Source: Lonicera japonica
Lineage: Eukaryota > Streptophyta > Magnoliopsida > Dipsacales > Caprifoliaceae
Length of the DNA stretch: 64,000 bases
Assembly (NCBI GenBank): GCA_021464415.1
Contig: CM038470.1
Location: 8,568,394-8,632,393 of the forward strand
Direction: 5' to 3'
Below the pieces are notes generated by a model. That model worked only from the letters and a program-made list of their open reading frames with translations, did not search any database and had not been told where the DNA came from. Each line of letters opens with the position of its first letter. Within the stretch, counting starts at the first letter, position 1. This document shows, one piece after another, positions 9,931-21,465 of the stretch. The position numbers and the translations under genes were made by a program.

Positions 9931-12900
9931 CACTTTTCCAACGGAGACCAAAATCGATTCAATCAATGCGATCTCGTCTTACCGGAAATAAGAAAACTTC
10001 CACCTATTACTAAAAAAGAGAATTGTGCCTTTTTGATGACATGACAAGTAATCCTTAAATGAAAGCAAAATCTTGAATCCAAAAATATGTTATCTCCTCG
10101 TGCAATAACCATTTCTGGGCGAAAATCCAATCTTTTAATTAAGAAATTTGTTTGATTTCAACCCTAGTTATGCCTTCAAAGCGGGGATTCAAATAAGAAA
10201 GTTGGACTTCTTTACTTTTCTTTCATAGTAGTCTTAATGACCAGTAGTTTGAAGCCTTAAGAAACCAGTTTACTTTCTTTGGTTAGTTAACCCACTGTTT
10301 TCTAAAAGGGATTACAATAATTCTGCTTTTATGCTATTTGGAATGACTTTCTTATATCGAGAAATTCTGCATGAATCAACTAGAAGTTATAAGTCAATTG
10401 ATTGAGTCTTAACAGTTTTGGACCATATTTTTGCAAACTCAATAAGACACGATAGTTAACACGTCGGTATCAGTTAATATTCGTGAACTCGTTATCGCCC
10501 GTTAAGGCTCATTAATTATATAGATACTTATATAATATTATATGTGTGTGTGTATCAATACATATATTTTTAAGGGCCTTTTTATTTTTAGTCCAAAATA
10601 TTTGAATTGTTTTGTATATAGCCCAATACATTGTGCAAATTAGCTATTAGCCTAGCTAAACGTATGGATAATTAAACATTTCATAAATTTTTAAAGTTTT
10701 TGATACCTTTTAAAATAGTTATGTATTTCCAATATACCCTTTTTAACTTCTTTATTAAAATTTATTGTCTAACTAAATTTTAGGATTGCTAAAGTTTAGG
10801 AAGTTTTTTTAAGGGATTTAAAAGATGTTTGAATTTATATTTATGTGATATATATATATATATAATTTAAATTTTATAACTTATATAGTATAATTAATGA
10901 GATTTTAAGTAATTACCTAACTAATTTATAGACTTGCTTTTAACAAGGACTTTTTAAGAATTTAAATGATTTTTGAATTCAAGTTTAAGTGATATATAAA
11001 CTTTGAATTTTATAACTACTCTACTAGAATTAATGCAATTTTAAATAATTACGTAATTTTGTAATACATAAATATATTGGGTTACATTGTACTAGAAAAA
11101 GATAAACATATTTTGAGTGACACATATTATGTTATATAGTAATAGAATTGCACCTTACAATATATCTTGCAGTATACGTAATGAGATATATTATGACTTT
11201 AATGAGATAAAAATAAGTTACAAATATTTATATTCAAACATATTAAAATAATTAGAACTAAACGCTAAATATGCCTACATATTAATGTGTAATATGACTA
11301 AATACACTGGCACCTTTTTTCTAAACACCCTATAATAATATTTAAAAACGAAAGTAACAATATATTTAATAAATTTCTTTAATGTGTTTACATAAATATA
11401 AAAAGGCTAAAGTGTAGATTAACGTACCTCTCAACTAAAAAGAAAAAAAGTTTCATCACATTCTATTTTTCCCACACCCATCTCTCTCACTATATTTGGC
11501 ATGCACCAGCACCACCAACGCCACAACCTGTGCTGCCACAGTTGCCCTCTGGCTTCGATCACATAATCATCAGCAGGAGAATGCATGTTATTGCCATAAA
11601 ATCTGTCAATTCATTTGAAGACAAATCGCAAAGTGCATCCATAGTGCTTATAAGGTTTCCATGTGCTTAGTATATCTACCGGAAGGAAGCTTTTGAGATG
11701 CATGCCAACGGTCCCCTTCTTCAACCGCATAGGCCAATGGAGTTAGAATTGAGGGGTTTTGTTTAGTTACAAAGAGACCTTTAAATTCTTTTAATTTAAA
11801 AAAGAATCTTGCCAGAGAGAGATTCGGGCGTTTGTTTTTAGAGATGGACTCTATCAAGATAATTAACTACTTTTTCCAAGAATTAGAGCTCATCATAAAT
11901 ATTACTAGAGGCTATAAATATCTATTATTAATTATATTATATTATGCCCAAAATTGAAGGAGATTAATGCAAACAAATGTAACCATTAAATCTAAGAGAC
12001 ATAACTACACATAATAAGGATGAGAAAAAAACTGCAAGAACATTATCATTTAATAAGGGCAAGTCGGTCAATTTTGCCTTAAAACGTTAGAATACTAAAA
12101 AAAATATTTTTTCAAAGTTGGGCTAGAAACAAAACATTGGGTAATTTAATAAACGAAATAGGTTGAGTAAAAACAACCCCACAAAAAATGGGCTAAATAC
12201 TATTTTTCTAATTTTTTAATCTATATATGTATAATTTGTATTATATTGCATACATTTATTAGTTAATTATATATTTATATATTGACTCAAAATAATGCAT
12301 CATACTTAATGGGTCGTATTGGATAATTTGTTAAGATAATGAATTAGGTTTAAATTTGATTTTTTTTCACCCGATAAAAAAGTCACTCAATTAAACCAGG
12401 GCTGATAACACTGAAATACAATAAAATCCGACAAAAGCACGATTCGAAACAACCCATTGCGTGGTCTATTTTTAAGGAGCGGTGAAGATTTACCATACAA
12501 CTGCAACAACAACTTACTATCATTGTTTTCTTCCTTTTCTTTGTTAAAATTCCATATCTTCTGGGTGGTGCTATTTACACACCAACAATTAATTCGTTCA
12601 ACTCTCATTAAAAAGATGACTTATTTTTTCTATTTACACATCCCACATTTTACAGAGAGATCTCCACCATACCACTACTATCGACACCATCCCTCCAAAC
12701 ACTCCCACCCATTCTCCCCTCTGTCTAGCAATTCATCCACCAATACTATTTAAAACTATTAAAATTTTACCCATAAACTTATAATTTTGTGTCGATTCAT
12801 TTCGTGTTATTGTGTTGAAAGGTGTTTTATGAGGTATAAGGTCATAAAAAAGTGCTCATAAGTAAAATGTTAATAAATAGGAGAGTGGAACCAATTAATT

Positions 12901-14194
12901 TGTGGTGTGCATTTCGGCACCCTTTTTTTTATTTGGTACTCTACTACTAGAATGTGTATCATGATTGAATTTTGAGATTAAATATGGAAAATATATTAGA
13001 AATAAAGTATGGGCCTATGACATGCTTGTTGTGTTCAAAGTCAAAGGTGGATAACAAATGGAGGTAAGACCATCTCCAAAATATAGGTTAATATTGTAGT
13101 ATAATATTGCATTAATACCATACACATTATAAAAGAATTTGCAGCGTGTAAGGTGAAAATGGAGAAAAATTGGATGCACGATGGAGAGTATATCGTGCGT
13201 GATAGGATCCATTTGGACCATCTTCATGTTGCCACGATCATCATTGCATTGTGTCACACTTCACACGTTGTTCAGTCCATCGTGCCATGGTGATGTGACA
13301 CCCCACGATGGACAATCCATCGTGAGGGAGATATGATAACCAATAGCTTATTTTACCTATTCGCTATTATTTTAACCTACCATTTTACTATATACACATT
13401 CGATTGCACTGTCTAAATTGGTAAATCTCATGTATTAGCACGTTAGTTGCAAATGGCCTAAGGGCTAATATGGTTGGATTTAAATAGTTTATGGTTCAAT
13501 TAACATATTTTGCAGGCTAAAAGTTAAATTTATACAAATCAAAGAGTTTAACTTTAAAGTGTTTAGGGTTATTTATTCATTCGTTTTGAATTCAAAATAT
13601 TTTTATAATTTTACTAGAGATAAATATTATCTCTGTTTTATAAAAGCTCCGTTACAATTTTTTTCTATTTTATAAAAACCCCGTTACATATAATATATTT
13701 TTGGAATTATTTATTTTGACTTAAGTATTTTTTTAAAAAACATATTTTTCTAAAATTTGATAATGGTTAAAAAGAAAAATTAGTTTATATTTTTAAATCA
13801 TCAATATTTTAGTAAAACAATAAGAAAAAATATAAATTTAAGACGAAAATTGTACAAGAGATCGTGAGTGCCGGTAGCAACACGAAGCATCATGTACGTG
13901 TCATTTTCGCAATTATCAGGGTTGTAAAGCAAATCATTTACTTTTTCTATGGTCGGCCGTTCAAACCACCATCCATATTCAAACTTAATCACAACTTTTT
14001 AATTAACTAGAACTTTTAGCGACCAGCATTTCTCGCTTCACAATAATATAGCGACGAACAATTTCCAAAATAACAAATTGTCAGTGGATTCAACATTTGT
14101 GGGCGACTCTAATTGCATAGTATTATAACACCCCAATCAGCAAAGTCGCCCCAATTTTCCTCTCGCTCTCTCTCCTCCCCTGCTTCTCTCTCCG
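9931..14194. other. Long gene-poor interval upstream of the receptor kinase
   Basis: No gene is supported over about 4.2 kb. At 11480-11857 the minus strand is less AT-rich and has patches that read like protein (PLAYAVEEGDRWHASQKLPS, then PADDYVIEARGQLW in another frame near 11555-11600), which may be a decayed gene fragment of unknown family. Around 13160-13330 there are complementary short motifs (GTCCATCGTG and CACGATGGAC). The last 40 bp before the kinase ATG are pyrimidine-rich (CTCTCTCTCC), like a 5' leader. No convincing TATA box was chosen. Confidence 0.5.
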
Positions 14195-16168
14195 ATGCTT
14201 CCCCAACCACTAATCATCCTCCTGTTCATCCTCCTCCACCGCACCTCCGCCGTGGACATACTCTTTAACACCTTCAACTCCACCTCCCTCCTCCTCTACG
14301 GCGTCACCACCGTCCAATCCTCAGTCCTCACCCTCACAGACTCCACCCCTTTTTCCGTTGGCAGAGCCCTTTACCCAACACCAATCCCCACCAAAAAACC
14401 TAACAATTCCTCTCTCCTCCTCCCCTTTTCAACCTCCTTCATTTTCTCCATCTCCCCTTACCCTAATCGCCTCCCTGGCCACGGATTTGCTTTCCTCTTC
14501 GCACCCACCTTTGGAATCAATGGCACAAGTTCCTCTCAGCATTTGGGTCTCCTCAATTTCACCAACAATGGCAATTCTAACAACCGCCTTTTTGCTATCA
14601 AGTTTGATGTGTTTGAGAACCAAGAATTTAATGATGTTAGCAATAATCATGTGGGTGTTAATGTGAATTCTCTTACTTCTTTTGTGGCTAGTGAAGCTGG
14701 GTATTGGGTTGGGGGTGTTGATAGTTCGGATTTTAGGGATTTAAAGTTGAATAATGGGGAGAATTATCAGGTTTGGATTGATTACTTGGATTCAAGAATT
14801 ATTGTTACTATGGCTAGGGTGGGGATGAGGAGGCCTCAAAGGCCATTGATTAATGCTAGTCTTGACCTTGGTATGGTTTTCTTGGATCAAATGTATATTG
14901 GGTTTGGTGGTGCAACTGGACAATTGGTTGAAAGTCATAGGATTTTGTCTTGGGCGTTTAGCAATTCGAATTTTTCGATTGGTGATGCTTTGGTCACTAC
15001 GAATTTGCCTTCTTTTGTGCCTCCCAATCGTTCGGTTTTTCGTTCCAAAAGGTTCATTGTAGGTGTTAGTGTAGGCGGGGTGTGTGTAATTGGGCTTGGG
15101 ATAGTGATTTACATTGTTCTTGTTCATAGGAGAAAAAGGAAGCAAGGGGTGGAAGAGGAATTGGAAGATTGGGAACTGCAGTATTGGCCGCATCGGATTG
15201 ATTATCAAGAGATTTTTAGTGCAACAAATGGTTTTTCGGACGAAAATATAATTGGGTATGGTGGAAATGGCAAAGTCTATAGAGGGGTATTGTTAGGAGG
15301 TGTTGTAGTTGCGGTTAAGCGCATTTCGCTTGGAAATGAAGATGGAATGAAAGAATTCTTGGCCGAGGTTTCAAGTTTAGGTAGATTGAAGCATAGAAAC
15401 TTGGTAGGATTGAGAGGTTGGTGTAAGGGAGACAAGAAGAGCTTGATTCTAATTTATGATTATATGGAAAATGGGAGTTTGGATAAAAGGGTTTTTGAGT
15501 GTGAAGAGAGTAGATTGTTGAGTTGGGAAGAGAGGGTTAAGGCCTTAAAAGATGTGGCTAGTGGTGTCTTGTATTTGCATGATGGATGGGAATCTACGGT
15601 TTTGCATAGAGACATTAAGGCAAGCAATGTGTTGCTTGATAAGGACATGGTAGCAAGATTAGGCGATTTTGGGTTAGCCCGGATGCACCACCACGGTCAA
15701 TCAGCTAGCACAACAAGAGTGGTGGGCACGGTGGGGTACATGGCACCGGAAGTGGTGAGAACCGGGCGAGCATCGGCGCAGACCGACGTGTTTGGGTTCG
15801 GGGTCTTGGTTCTTGAAGTGGTATGCGGGCGTAGACCCATTGAAGAAGGGAAAATGGGGTTGGTTGATTGGGTATTCGGGCTAATGGAGCGAGGGGAATT
15901 GTTTAATGCTATTGATGAGAGGTTAAAGGCCAAGGGTGGGTATGTTAAAGAGGAAGCTTTGAGGGTTGTACATTTGGGATTGTTGTGTGTACATCCTGAC
16001 CCGAATAAACGGCCCCTGATGAGGCAAGTCTTGAAGGTGCTTGAAGGAACAAGCGAGGGGAATCAGTCTGAGGGGGAGGGGGAGGGAATTGAAATGAATT
16101 TGCTCGGGCCTATGATTTGGTCTAATTACGGTCAAAACGGTTGGTGGATTAGGACATCCAACATATGA
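14195..16168 (+). CDS. L-type lectin-domain receptor-like kinase (LecRK), probably clade VII
   Basis: Plasma-membrane receptor kinase with an extracellular legume-lectin domain and a cytosolic Ser/Thr kinase; LecRKs act in immune and stress signalling. The intronless 657-residue frame has a signal peptide (1-19), a legume-lectin domain (about 20-262) with the metal-binding region NQEFNDVSNNHVGVNV, one membrane helix (287-310) followed by HRRKRK, and a kinase domain (about 347-620). Kinase residues are intact: glycine loop GYGGNGKV (354-361), Lys375, HRD (471-473), DFG (491-493), APE (517-519). The pyrimidine-rich leader and the signal peptide support the ATG. The last about 15 residues appear frameshifted relative to the family tail (see 16130-16238). 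Clade assignment is from memory of family features. Confidence 0.93.
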   Translation: MLPQPLIILLFILLHRTSAVDILFNTFNSTSLLLYGVTTVQSSVLTLTDSTPFSVGRALYPTPIPTKKPNNSSLLLPFSTSFIFSISPYPNRLPGHGFAFLFAPTFGINGTSSSQHLGLLNFTNNGNSNNRLFAIKFDVFENQEFNDVSNNHVGVNVNSLTSFVASEAGYWVGGVDSSDFRDLKLNNGENYQVWIDYLDSRIIVTMARVGMRRPQRPLINASLDLGMVFLDQMYIGFGGATGQLVESHRILSWAFSNSNFSIGDALVTTNLPSFVPPNRSVFRSKRFIVGVSVGGVCVIGLGIVIYIVLVHRRKRKQGVEEELEDWELQYWPHRIDYQEIFSATNGFSDENIIGYGGNGKVYRGVLLGGVVVAVKRISLGNEDGMKEFLAEVSSLGRLKHRNLVGLRGWCKGDKKSLILIYDYMENGSLDKRVFECEESRLLSWEERVKALKDVASGVLYLHDGWESTVLHRDIKASNVLLDKDMVARLGDFGLARMHHHGQSASTTRVVGTVGYMAPEVVRTGRASAQTDVFGFGVLVLEVVCGRRPIEEGKMGLVDWVFGLMERGELFNAIDERLKAKGGYVKEEALRVVHLGLLCVHPDPNKRPLMRQVLKVLEGTSEGNQSEGEGEGIEMNLLGPMIWSNYGQNGWWIRTSNI

Positions 16169-16238
16169 GGATATTCGCAGGGCTTCAACTTCTTCGATTT
16201 CATTGAATTGGTCAGATATTATCTCCGAGGGTCGGTAA
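16130..16238 (+). other. Conserved-looking LecRK C-terminal tail in the +1 frame
   Basis: The annotated kinase frame ends at TGA 16166. The +1 frame across the same place reads GGLGHPTYEDIRR, then a Ser-rich stretch, ending SEGR just before TAA 16236-16238. LecRK proteins commonly end with a HPxxEDIR-like motif and a short Ser-rich tail ending in GR. A one-base insertion, or two-base deletion, upstream (for example in the AAAA run near 16134) would explain this. The kinase domain itself is not affected. Confidence 0.7.
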
Positions 16239-17262
16239 ATAAAGAATTTCTCGAAATTTTGTTGGTTATATGTTGGATATGAAATACTTGTGGACTTCGT
16301 GTGGGAACTTTCGGTGTTGTGCTTGGCTACAGCTGCTTGTACGTTGGTTTGTTTATATGGAAATGGTTCGAAGCATGTGGCTTTTGTACTTTGAACCACA
16401 ATTTTTAAAGGATATGATATTGTACGGCATTCATTCTCAAAGTGGAATTATTCAACACGGAGGAAAATTATGTATCATTTTAGGTGTGTTTTGTTCCATA
16501 GATTATGTAGATATCAACATCGTCTTATTAACCTTTGTATTTACTCATATTATTATGTATAAAATTATTTTCTTTTAAAGCATAATATTATGTATAAAAT
16601 TGCACAGTTAAAAGTAAGTTGAATCTTGAGTAGGAGTGAAATTATTTCAAATAAAATTTCCACACGACTGTTAATAACGCAAATAGAATTGATGAAGCTA
16701 TGTCAAAATTCAATGTAGGTTTATGCAAGAGTGGCACCCAAACAAACTCGTCTCATTTTCACCCGAAAATCAAAGTCACTAACCATGGCACATGAGTCAC
16801 ATAGAAATAAGTTGTGTTTATTCTTTAGGACGTAATTAGTGTAACATATAGCACGACAATAATTTTAGTTTTAATCATTAATTATATTAAAACTTGTATA
16901 TCTTGTATGTACATATACAAGTTAAACCGGCCTCTAAAATAAATATGAAATGTATGGAGTTCATATAAATTGATTAAGCCATTTTCCTTTGAGGTAAAAC
17001 TTGAAATTTTCAATATATACTTTTGTTGAATTTAAAAAGTGCAAGCAAATTGTCAAATAACGGGTTTTTGCTTTCCACTATTTACCATAAATCAACATCT
17101 CTTGTTTCTAGAAATTATGCTCTCATGCTAAAACATTTGATTCATTAAATTTCTATTCTTTTTGTTGTAAATTGATAGTTTCATTTAGAATTTGGTACTT
17201 ATTAAATGAATTTTAACATAATTAATTGTTGATACAATTTAACAACTTCAATCCACTCCATA
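16239..17262. other. 3' flank of the receptor kinase; gene-less
   Basis: AT-rich DNA that should include the 3' untranslated region of the kinase gene. The 102-residue forward frame at 16270-16578 and the minus-strand frame at 15923-16399 have no recognisable domains and are treated as shadows. No repeat or mobile element was recognised here. Confidence 0.6.
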
Positions 17263-17267
17263 TCTAT

Positions 17268-17303
<36 letters not shown>

Positions 17304-18604
17304 CAAACAACCACAAAAATTTTTCCCGCCCATTTGCTCTTTCTCTTTTTAGATTCTTTATTCTATACTTTTTTGGTTTTTCTACTTTTAGAAACTTCTT
17401 TTTTAGTTGAAAATATGTGATTGGGCATCTATTCTATTATAGTATTAGAAAAAGTATGAGCATCAATGAAGCTTATAAGATAGTTAATGCATTTGAAACC
17501 CATTTAATTTAATTAATATATATAAATAGTTGTGTCTCAAGAAACTATTAATTCTAATTATCAGCATGTTACCGTTTCATTATCCTACTTAATTAACCAC
17601 ATAATTATATTACTGTTTCACACTCTCAATTACCCTTAAACAATATAATATGAGTATATATATACATATATCTTCTTAATCTCTTTAATCCATTCTCTAC
17701 GCATTCTCTTATGTTTTTTCCCAAGAATTTGCAGAGAGTGGATTAAAAACTAAATGCCTCTCTTTACCATTTTCAATTACACTTTTATTGTTTCTCACTT
17801 CTCATTTTTTTCGTTTTTTACAATGTTCATTGTTGATAGGTTACATATTTTCACATATTTTTTCACAACTAATATGCCTGTTTCTTTCACAATGATTTTT
17901 TTTTACAATAATTTCAATTATACATAATTTTCGTTGTTGATAAATATTTTCAAAATATGGTACATGTATGTTTTATTGTGTTACAAATTCACCTTTTATA
18001 AAGTTCTTTATGTACTAATACAGAGCATTTCTGGTACGGATTGGTCCCTTTTACGACGCTTTTGCGTCATAAAAGAGACCCATCTGTATGGACCGGTCCT
18101 TACCCGAAATTTTTCATGTACTAATATATATATATAAAACAATATATCTAAATCACTAAATACTAAAATTATTTTATAAATCTAAATTTAAAAATAATTT
18201 ATTTACTTTTATAAAGTGTGACTAGGAATATTGAAGGCAATATAATTTATTCATTGCATGTTTGTTTTCTTGCATTTTGTAGGGTTTACACGTTAGTTGC
18301 AAAATTTATTTATAGATATATATATATATATATATCCATTTATTGTATATGTAAGACAAACATGTTGTTTAAAAATTATGTAAATGTTTCGCTTAACTTC
18401 TACAATTAGGATAATATTTCATGTCGTTTGAAAGAAAAAGAATAGTAATTATTTTGAACTGATAAATTATTAGTTTGCTTGAAATTTAACTGAATCATAT
18501 ATGCAAAAGTAGACACAATGTATTTATACCCTTTATAAATATTTTTATCAAACATTTAAATGTTTGATAAAAAACGCCCGTACATCGCACGGGTTAACAG
18601 CTAG
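17263..18604 (+). mobile_element. Non-autonomous Helitron candidate
   Basis: The 5' end TCTATATTCTATATATATAT follows an A at 17262, and the 3' end is CTAG at 18601-18604 followed by T, as expected for insertion between A and T. About 12 bp before the CTAG lies a short GC-rich hairpin, CCCGTACATCGCACGGG (18577-18593), the hallmark 3' structure of plant Helitrons. A perfect 22-bp palindrome lies just upstream at 18547-18568. No Rep/helicase is present. The 3' end is convincing; the 5' boundary is the best candidate rather than proven, as TC-rich starts are common here. Confidence 0.65.
18021..18115. mobile_element. 95-bp hairpin MITE nested in the Helitron candidate
   Basis: A GC-richer 95-bp block is flanked by identical 11-bp direct repeats ATGTACTAATA (18010-18020 and 18116-18126). 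Its halves are imperfect inverted repeats: GAGCATTTCTGGTACGG on the left pairs with the complement of CCTTACCCGAAATTTTTC on the right, and CTTTTACGACGC pairs with GCGTCATAAAAG at the centre, so almost the whole element folds into one stem. The duplication length suggests a Mutator-like origin, but the family is not proven. Confidence 0.75.
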
Positions 18605-19898
18605 TATTTTCTTCAAATTTGATGAAAGTCATATTTGCATGACATATATATATGAATGCTTATATATAAATATACACCAATTCAGTTCTATATCTATACA
18701 ATCATACATATATATTCATATATAACACAACGAAACCTTTGTGAGTTTTTTTTTCAATTTGATTTTAAATTGTGGGTTTCTCTCTTTAGAATTTTTTTAG
18801 TTTGAGTTCTTTCTCCAAAAATTAAGGTTTATTGTTTACATGTGTAGAATGATTATGATGGTGGAAGAAAGGGGGAGATGGTGTTGATGAGAGGAGAGAG
18901 AGTGGGGGTTAATGTTGGTGGAGATGGTAGTGGGGATGAGAGAGAAAAGTAGAGAGTTTATACATAGAAAGAGGTGGGGATGGTGTTGGTGGAGGTGATC
19001 GAAGATAATGGTGGTGGGAGATAATGACCGGAGATGGTGATAAGAAATAGTGACAATAAATTAAAAGTTACATTTCTTGCTCTCATTTATTCAAAATTAT
19101 TTTTGAGTTCTAAATTGTTTAAAATTTTAACTCATCAGTCAAAATGGATTGATTATAATATATTACATGTATAGTTGGTAGCCTTAAGTATTAACATAAG
19201 TAGTTTAGGTGAAAAAATACTAGAAATATCATAGGTGAAAATGAAAAAAATACAATTAATCCTTATATTAAAATTAATGTCTCACATAAAAATCTTTAAA
19301 ATTATGAAGACATTACGGATTTGAGACAGGAAAATACTATTTTCGGGGGAAATGATTTCCCCTTTTCTCTCTTATTGGGTAAAGAAAGAATGGGGGGATA
19401 ATGGGTAGAAATCTCTTTGTTGATAAAAAGTCTTTCCCGATATAAAAATAATAAATTGAAGAGGTGAATTTCTTAGTGTACCGCAAATTGATTTCATTAA
19501 TGCACTTTTGAGAACTTTATCTGCTAAATACTAGCTTGCATCATCGTAAATAATTAGATAGCAATATGTAAGAAAAGGGGCCAAGATCCGATTATAATAA
19601 AATTTTGGGCAGCTAAGTACAAATCACCCATTATTTTAGTGTGAGCTTTGGCCTTTTTGTTTCGAAGGATCTTACAGAATAGATTCTCTCCATAACATAT
19701 ATATTTAGTATTTACACAATGCTTTTCTTTTACTTTTACTTTCCCTTTCCTTTTCTCTTTATATATTTTTCTTTTATTGGCTAACGAATGGATAACGATG
19801 GTGGCTCTTCACGGATTTGTAATAGAATATTAGACTCTTAATCAATACAATGATTTTTGTTAAATTTACTCAAGCAGCAAACTTTAAGGAATCTTTTT
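18605..19898. other. Gene-less interval with a purine-rich GGTGG/GATGG tract
   Basis: The interval 18840-19060 is rich in imperfect GGTGGAGATGG-like repeats on the plus strand; similar purine-rich tracts occur near 46320-46400 and 60940-61060. No open reading frame or element boundary is recognised. The end runs into the 5' LTR of Copia-1. Confidence 0.55.
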
Positions 19899-20365
19899 TA
19901 TTGGATTTTTAATTTAATATTTGGCTTATATGTGAAATAATTATGTGTTGTAAACTGTCATATGATTAAATCCACTTTAAAAATGATCAATTAAAGTTTA
20001 AATGTATCTAAGAGGGTGTGGGCTTTTAATGTGTAAATACTTAAGGGTAATTTCCGTTTTTATGATTGGTTAAAATAGAAATACATAGTAGATAGTAGGT
20101 TTTATTATCTATATATTGTGGTTATAGTCCACAAATCGCACGTACATATTATATCGCTTGTGAGTCCTCATCATTACAGAGAGCATAGAGAAAACTTAAA
20201 GAATTCTCTAAAGAAATACGTGTAGATCTGAAAGACCAACTACTCGGTTACAAATCTCACGCTATGGATTCAAGTACGCTTTCGTATATTAATCTTTTGA
20301 TTCTTGGTGATGCGACATGAACAATCCTTGGGTTTATGGTTATTTGGATTTAATAAGATCTAACA
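19899..20365 (+). repeat. 5' LTR of Copia-1 (partner at 27100-27582)
   Basis: It ends TAACA, like the 3' LTR, and starts near TATTGGAT, where the 3' LTR has TAGTGGAT; both look like mutated forms of a TGTTGGAT start. The boundary is inferred from where similarity to the 3' LTR begins and is uncertain by a few bases. The primer-binding site starts two bases after the LTR end. Confidence 0.8.
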
Positions 20366-20509
20366 AGTGGTATCAGAGGAAACTTTGTATTGAATCATTA
20401 AAAATCGAATTTATTTTAGATCAATGATTATTTAGGATTTTTGAATTTGATAAATTTTAGTTTTAAAATTATTAGATTTGAGAACCATAAATTGGTTATA
20501 TCTCTATAG

Positions 20510-21250
20510 TTTAGAAATATATATATATATATATATATATAATATTCTTTTGAATATATGTTTCGGCGATTAATGGTTTTTATTAGATTTTGCAAAAAAG
20601 GATAAGTCGATATATATATATATATTTGGGCGTAGATATATAAGGCTATATATATACGAAAGGATGTTTTATATATATATAAGGTTCAGATTATATAAGG
20701 CTATATGTATGTAATTTGTTCTTATATATAAGGATGTAATCAATTGATTATATATATAGACGATGGTTTAAGTAAATTGAGTAAGGATTTTTATATGTAT
20801 AGATTCTGCCAAGTTCAATTATTTATATAAATTGTTTTATGGATTTATATATATTAGTATATGTAATTAATTTACATTAGGATTTGTCGTGCGTTTATAT
20901 ATAATAAGGATTCAGCCATTATATGCATGTGATGGATTGGTTACATTACATGGCTTCAATTAAGGTTTTATATATATATATGAATCAGTCGTTTAAGTAT
21001 ATGTATGTATGGTTGGTACGTTTTTGCTTCCTGCCAAGTTTGTTTATATATGCATATGTGTGTTGGCTTAAGAAAAACATTTTTCTCTTTATTGTATAAT
21101 TCTGCCAATTGTTCGTTGTTATATATATATATATATGTGTGTACGCACGCGCGCAAAGAGCTAAAAGGATTTTATGCATACTCAAATAGTATATATATAT
21201 ATATATGTATTGGTTTAATTAAAAGTTAAAGCTTAGGATCTTTGTATATA
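20510..21250. repeat. (TA)n-rich interval inside Copia-1
   Basis: Many short TATATATA runs (for example 20517-20541, 20609-20626 and 21120-21136) and phrases such as TATATAAGG recur between the primer site and the nested Mutator-like element. Short frames here encode YIYIYI strings and are artefacts of the microsatellites. Confidence 0.8.
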
Positions 21251-21465
21251 AAAGGATGTAATATATATGTAAAAAACCCTAACTTCGTCCGTCAGGATAG
21301 GCACGCGTATACTAATATTTACCTGTATTAGGTTATACCTATACACACATGGTTAGGAGATTTAAACTAGTATGCGTTCTAGATTGGGTTTTTGGTGTTA
21401 TACGCTTATACCGATAGGCATGTACATATAAATTTTTAAGGCCTAAGTTTTGGGTTAATGTATTA

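Noticed and set aside
14429..15208. Minus-strand frames of 73 and 138 residues across the kinase gene
   Set aside because: They lie antisense to the well-supported receptor kinase and have no domain.
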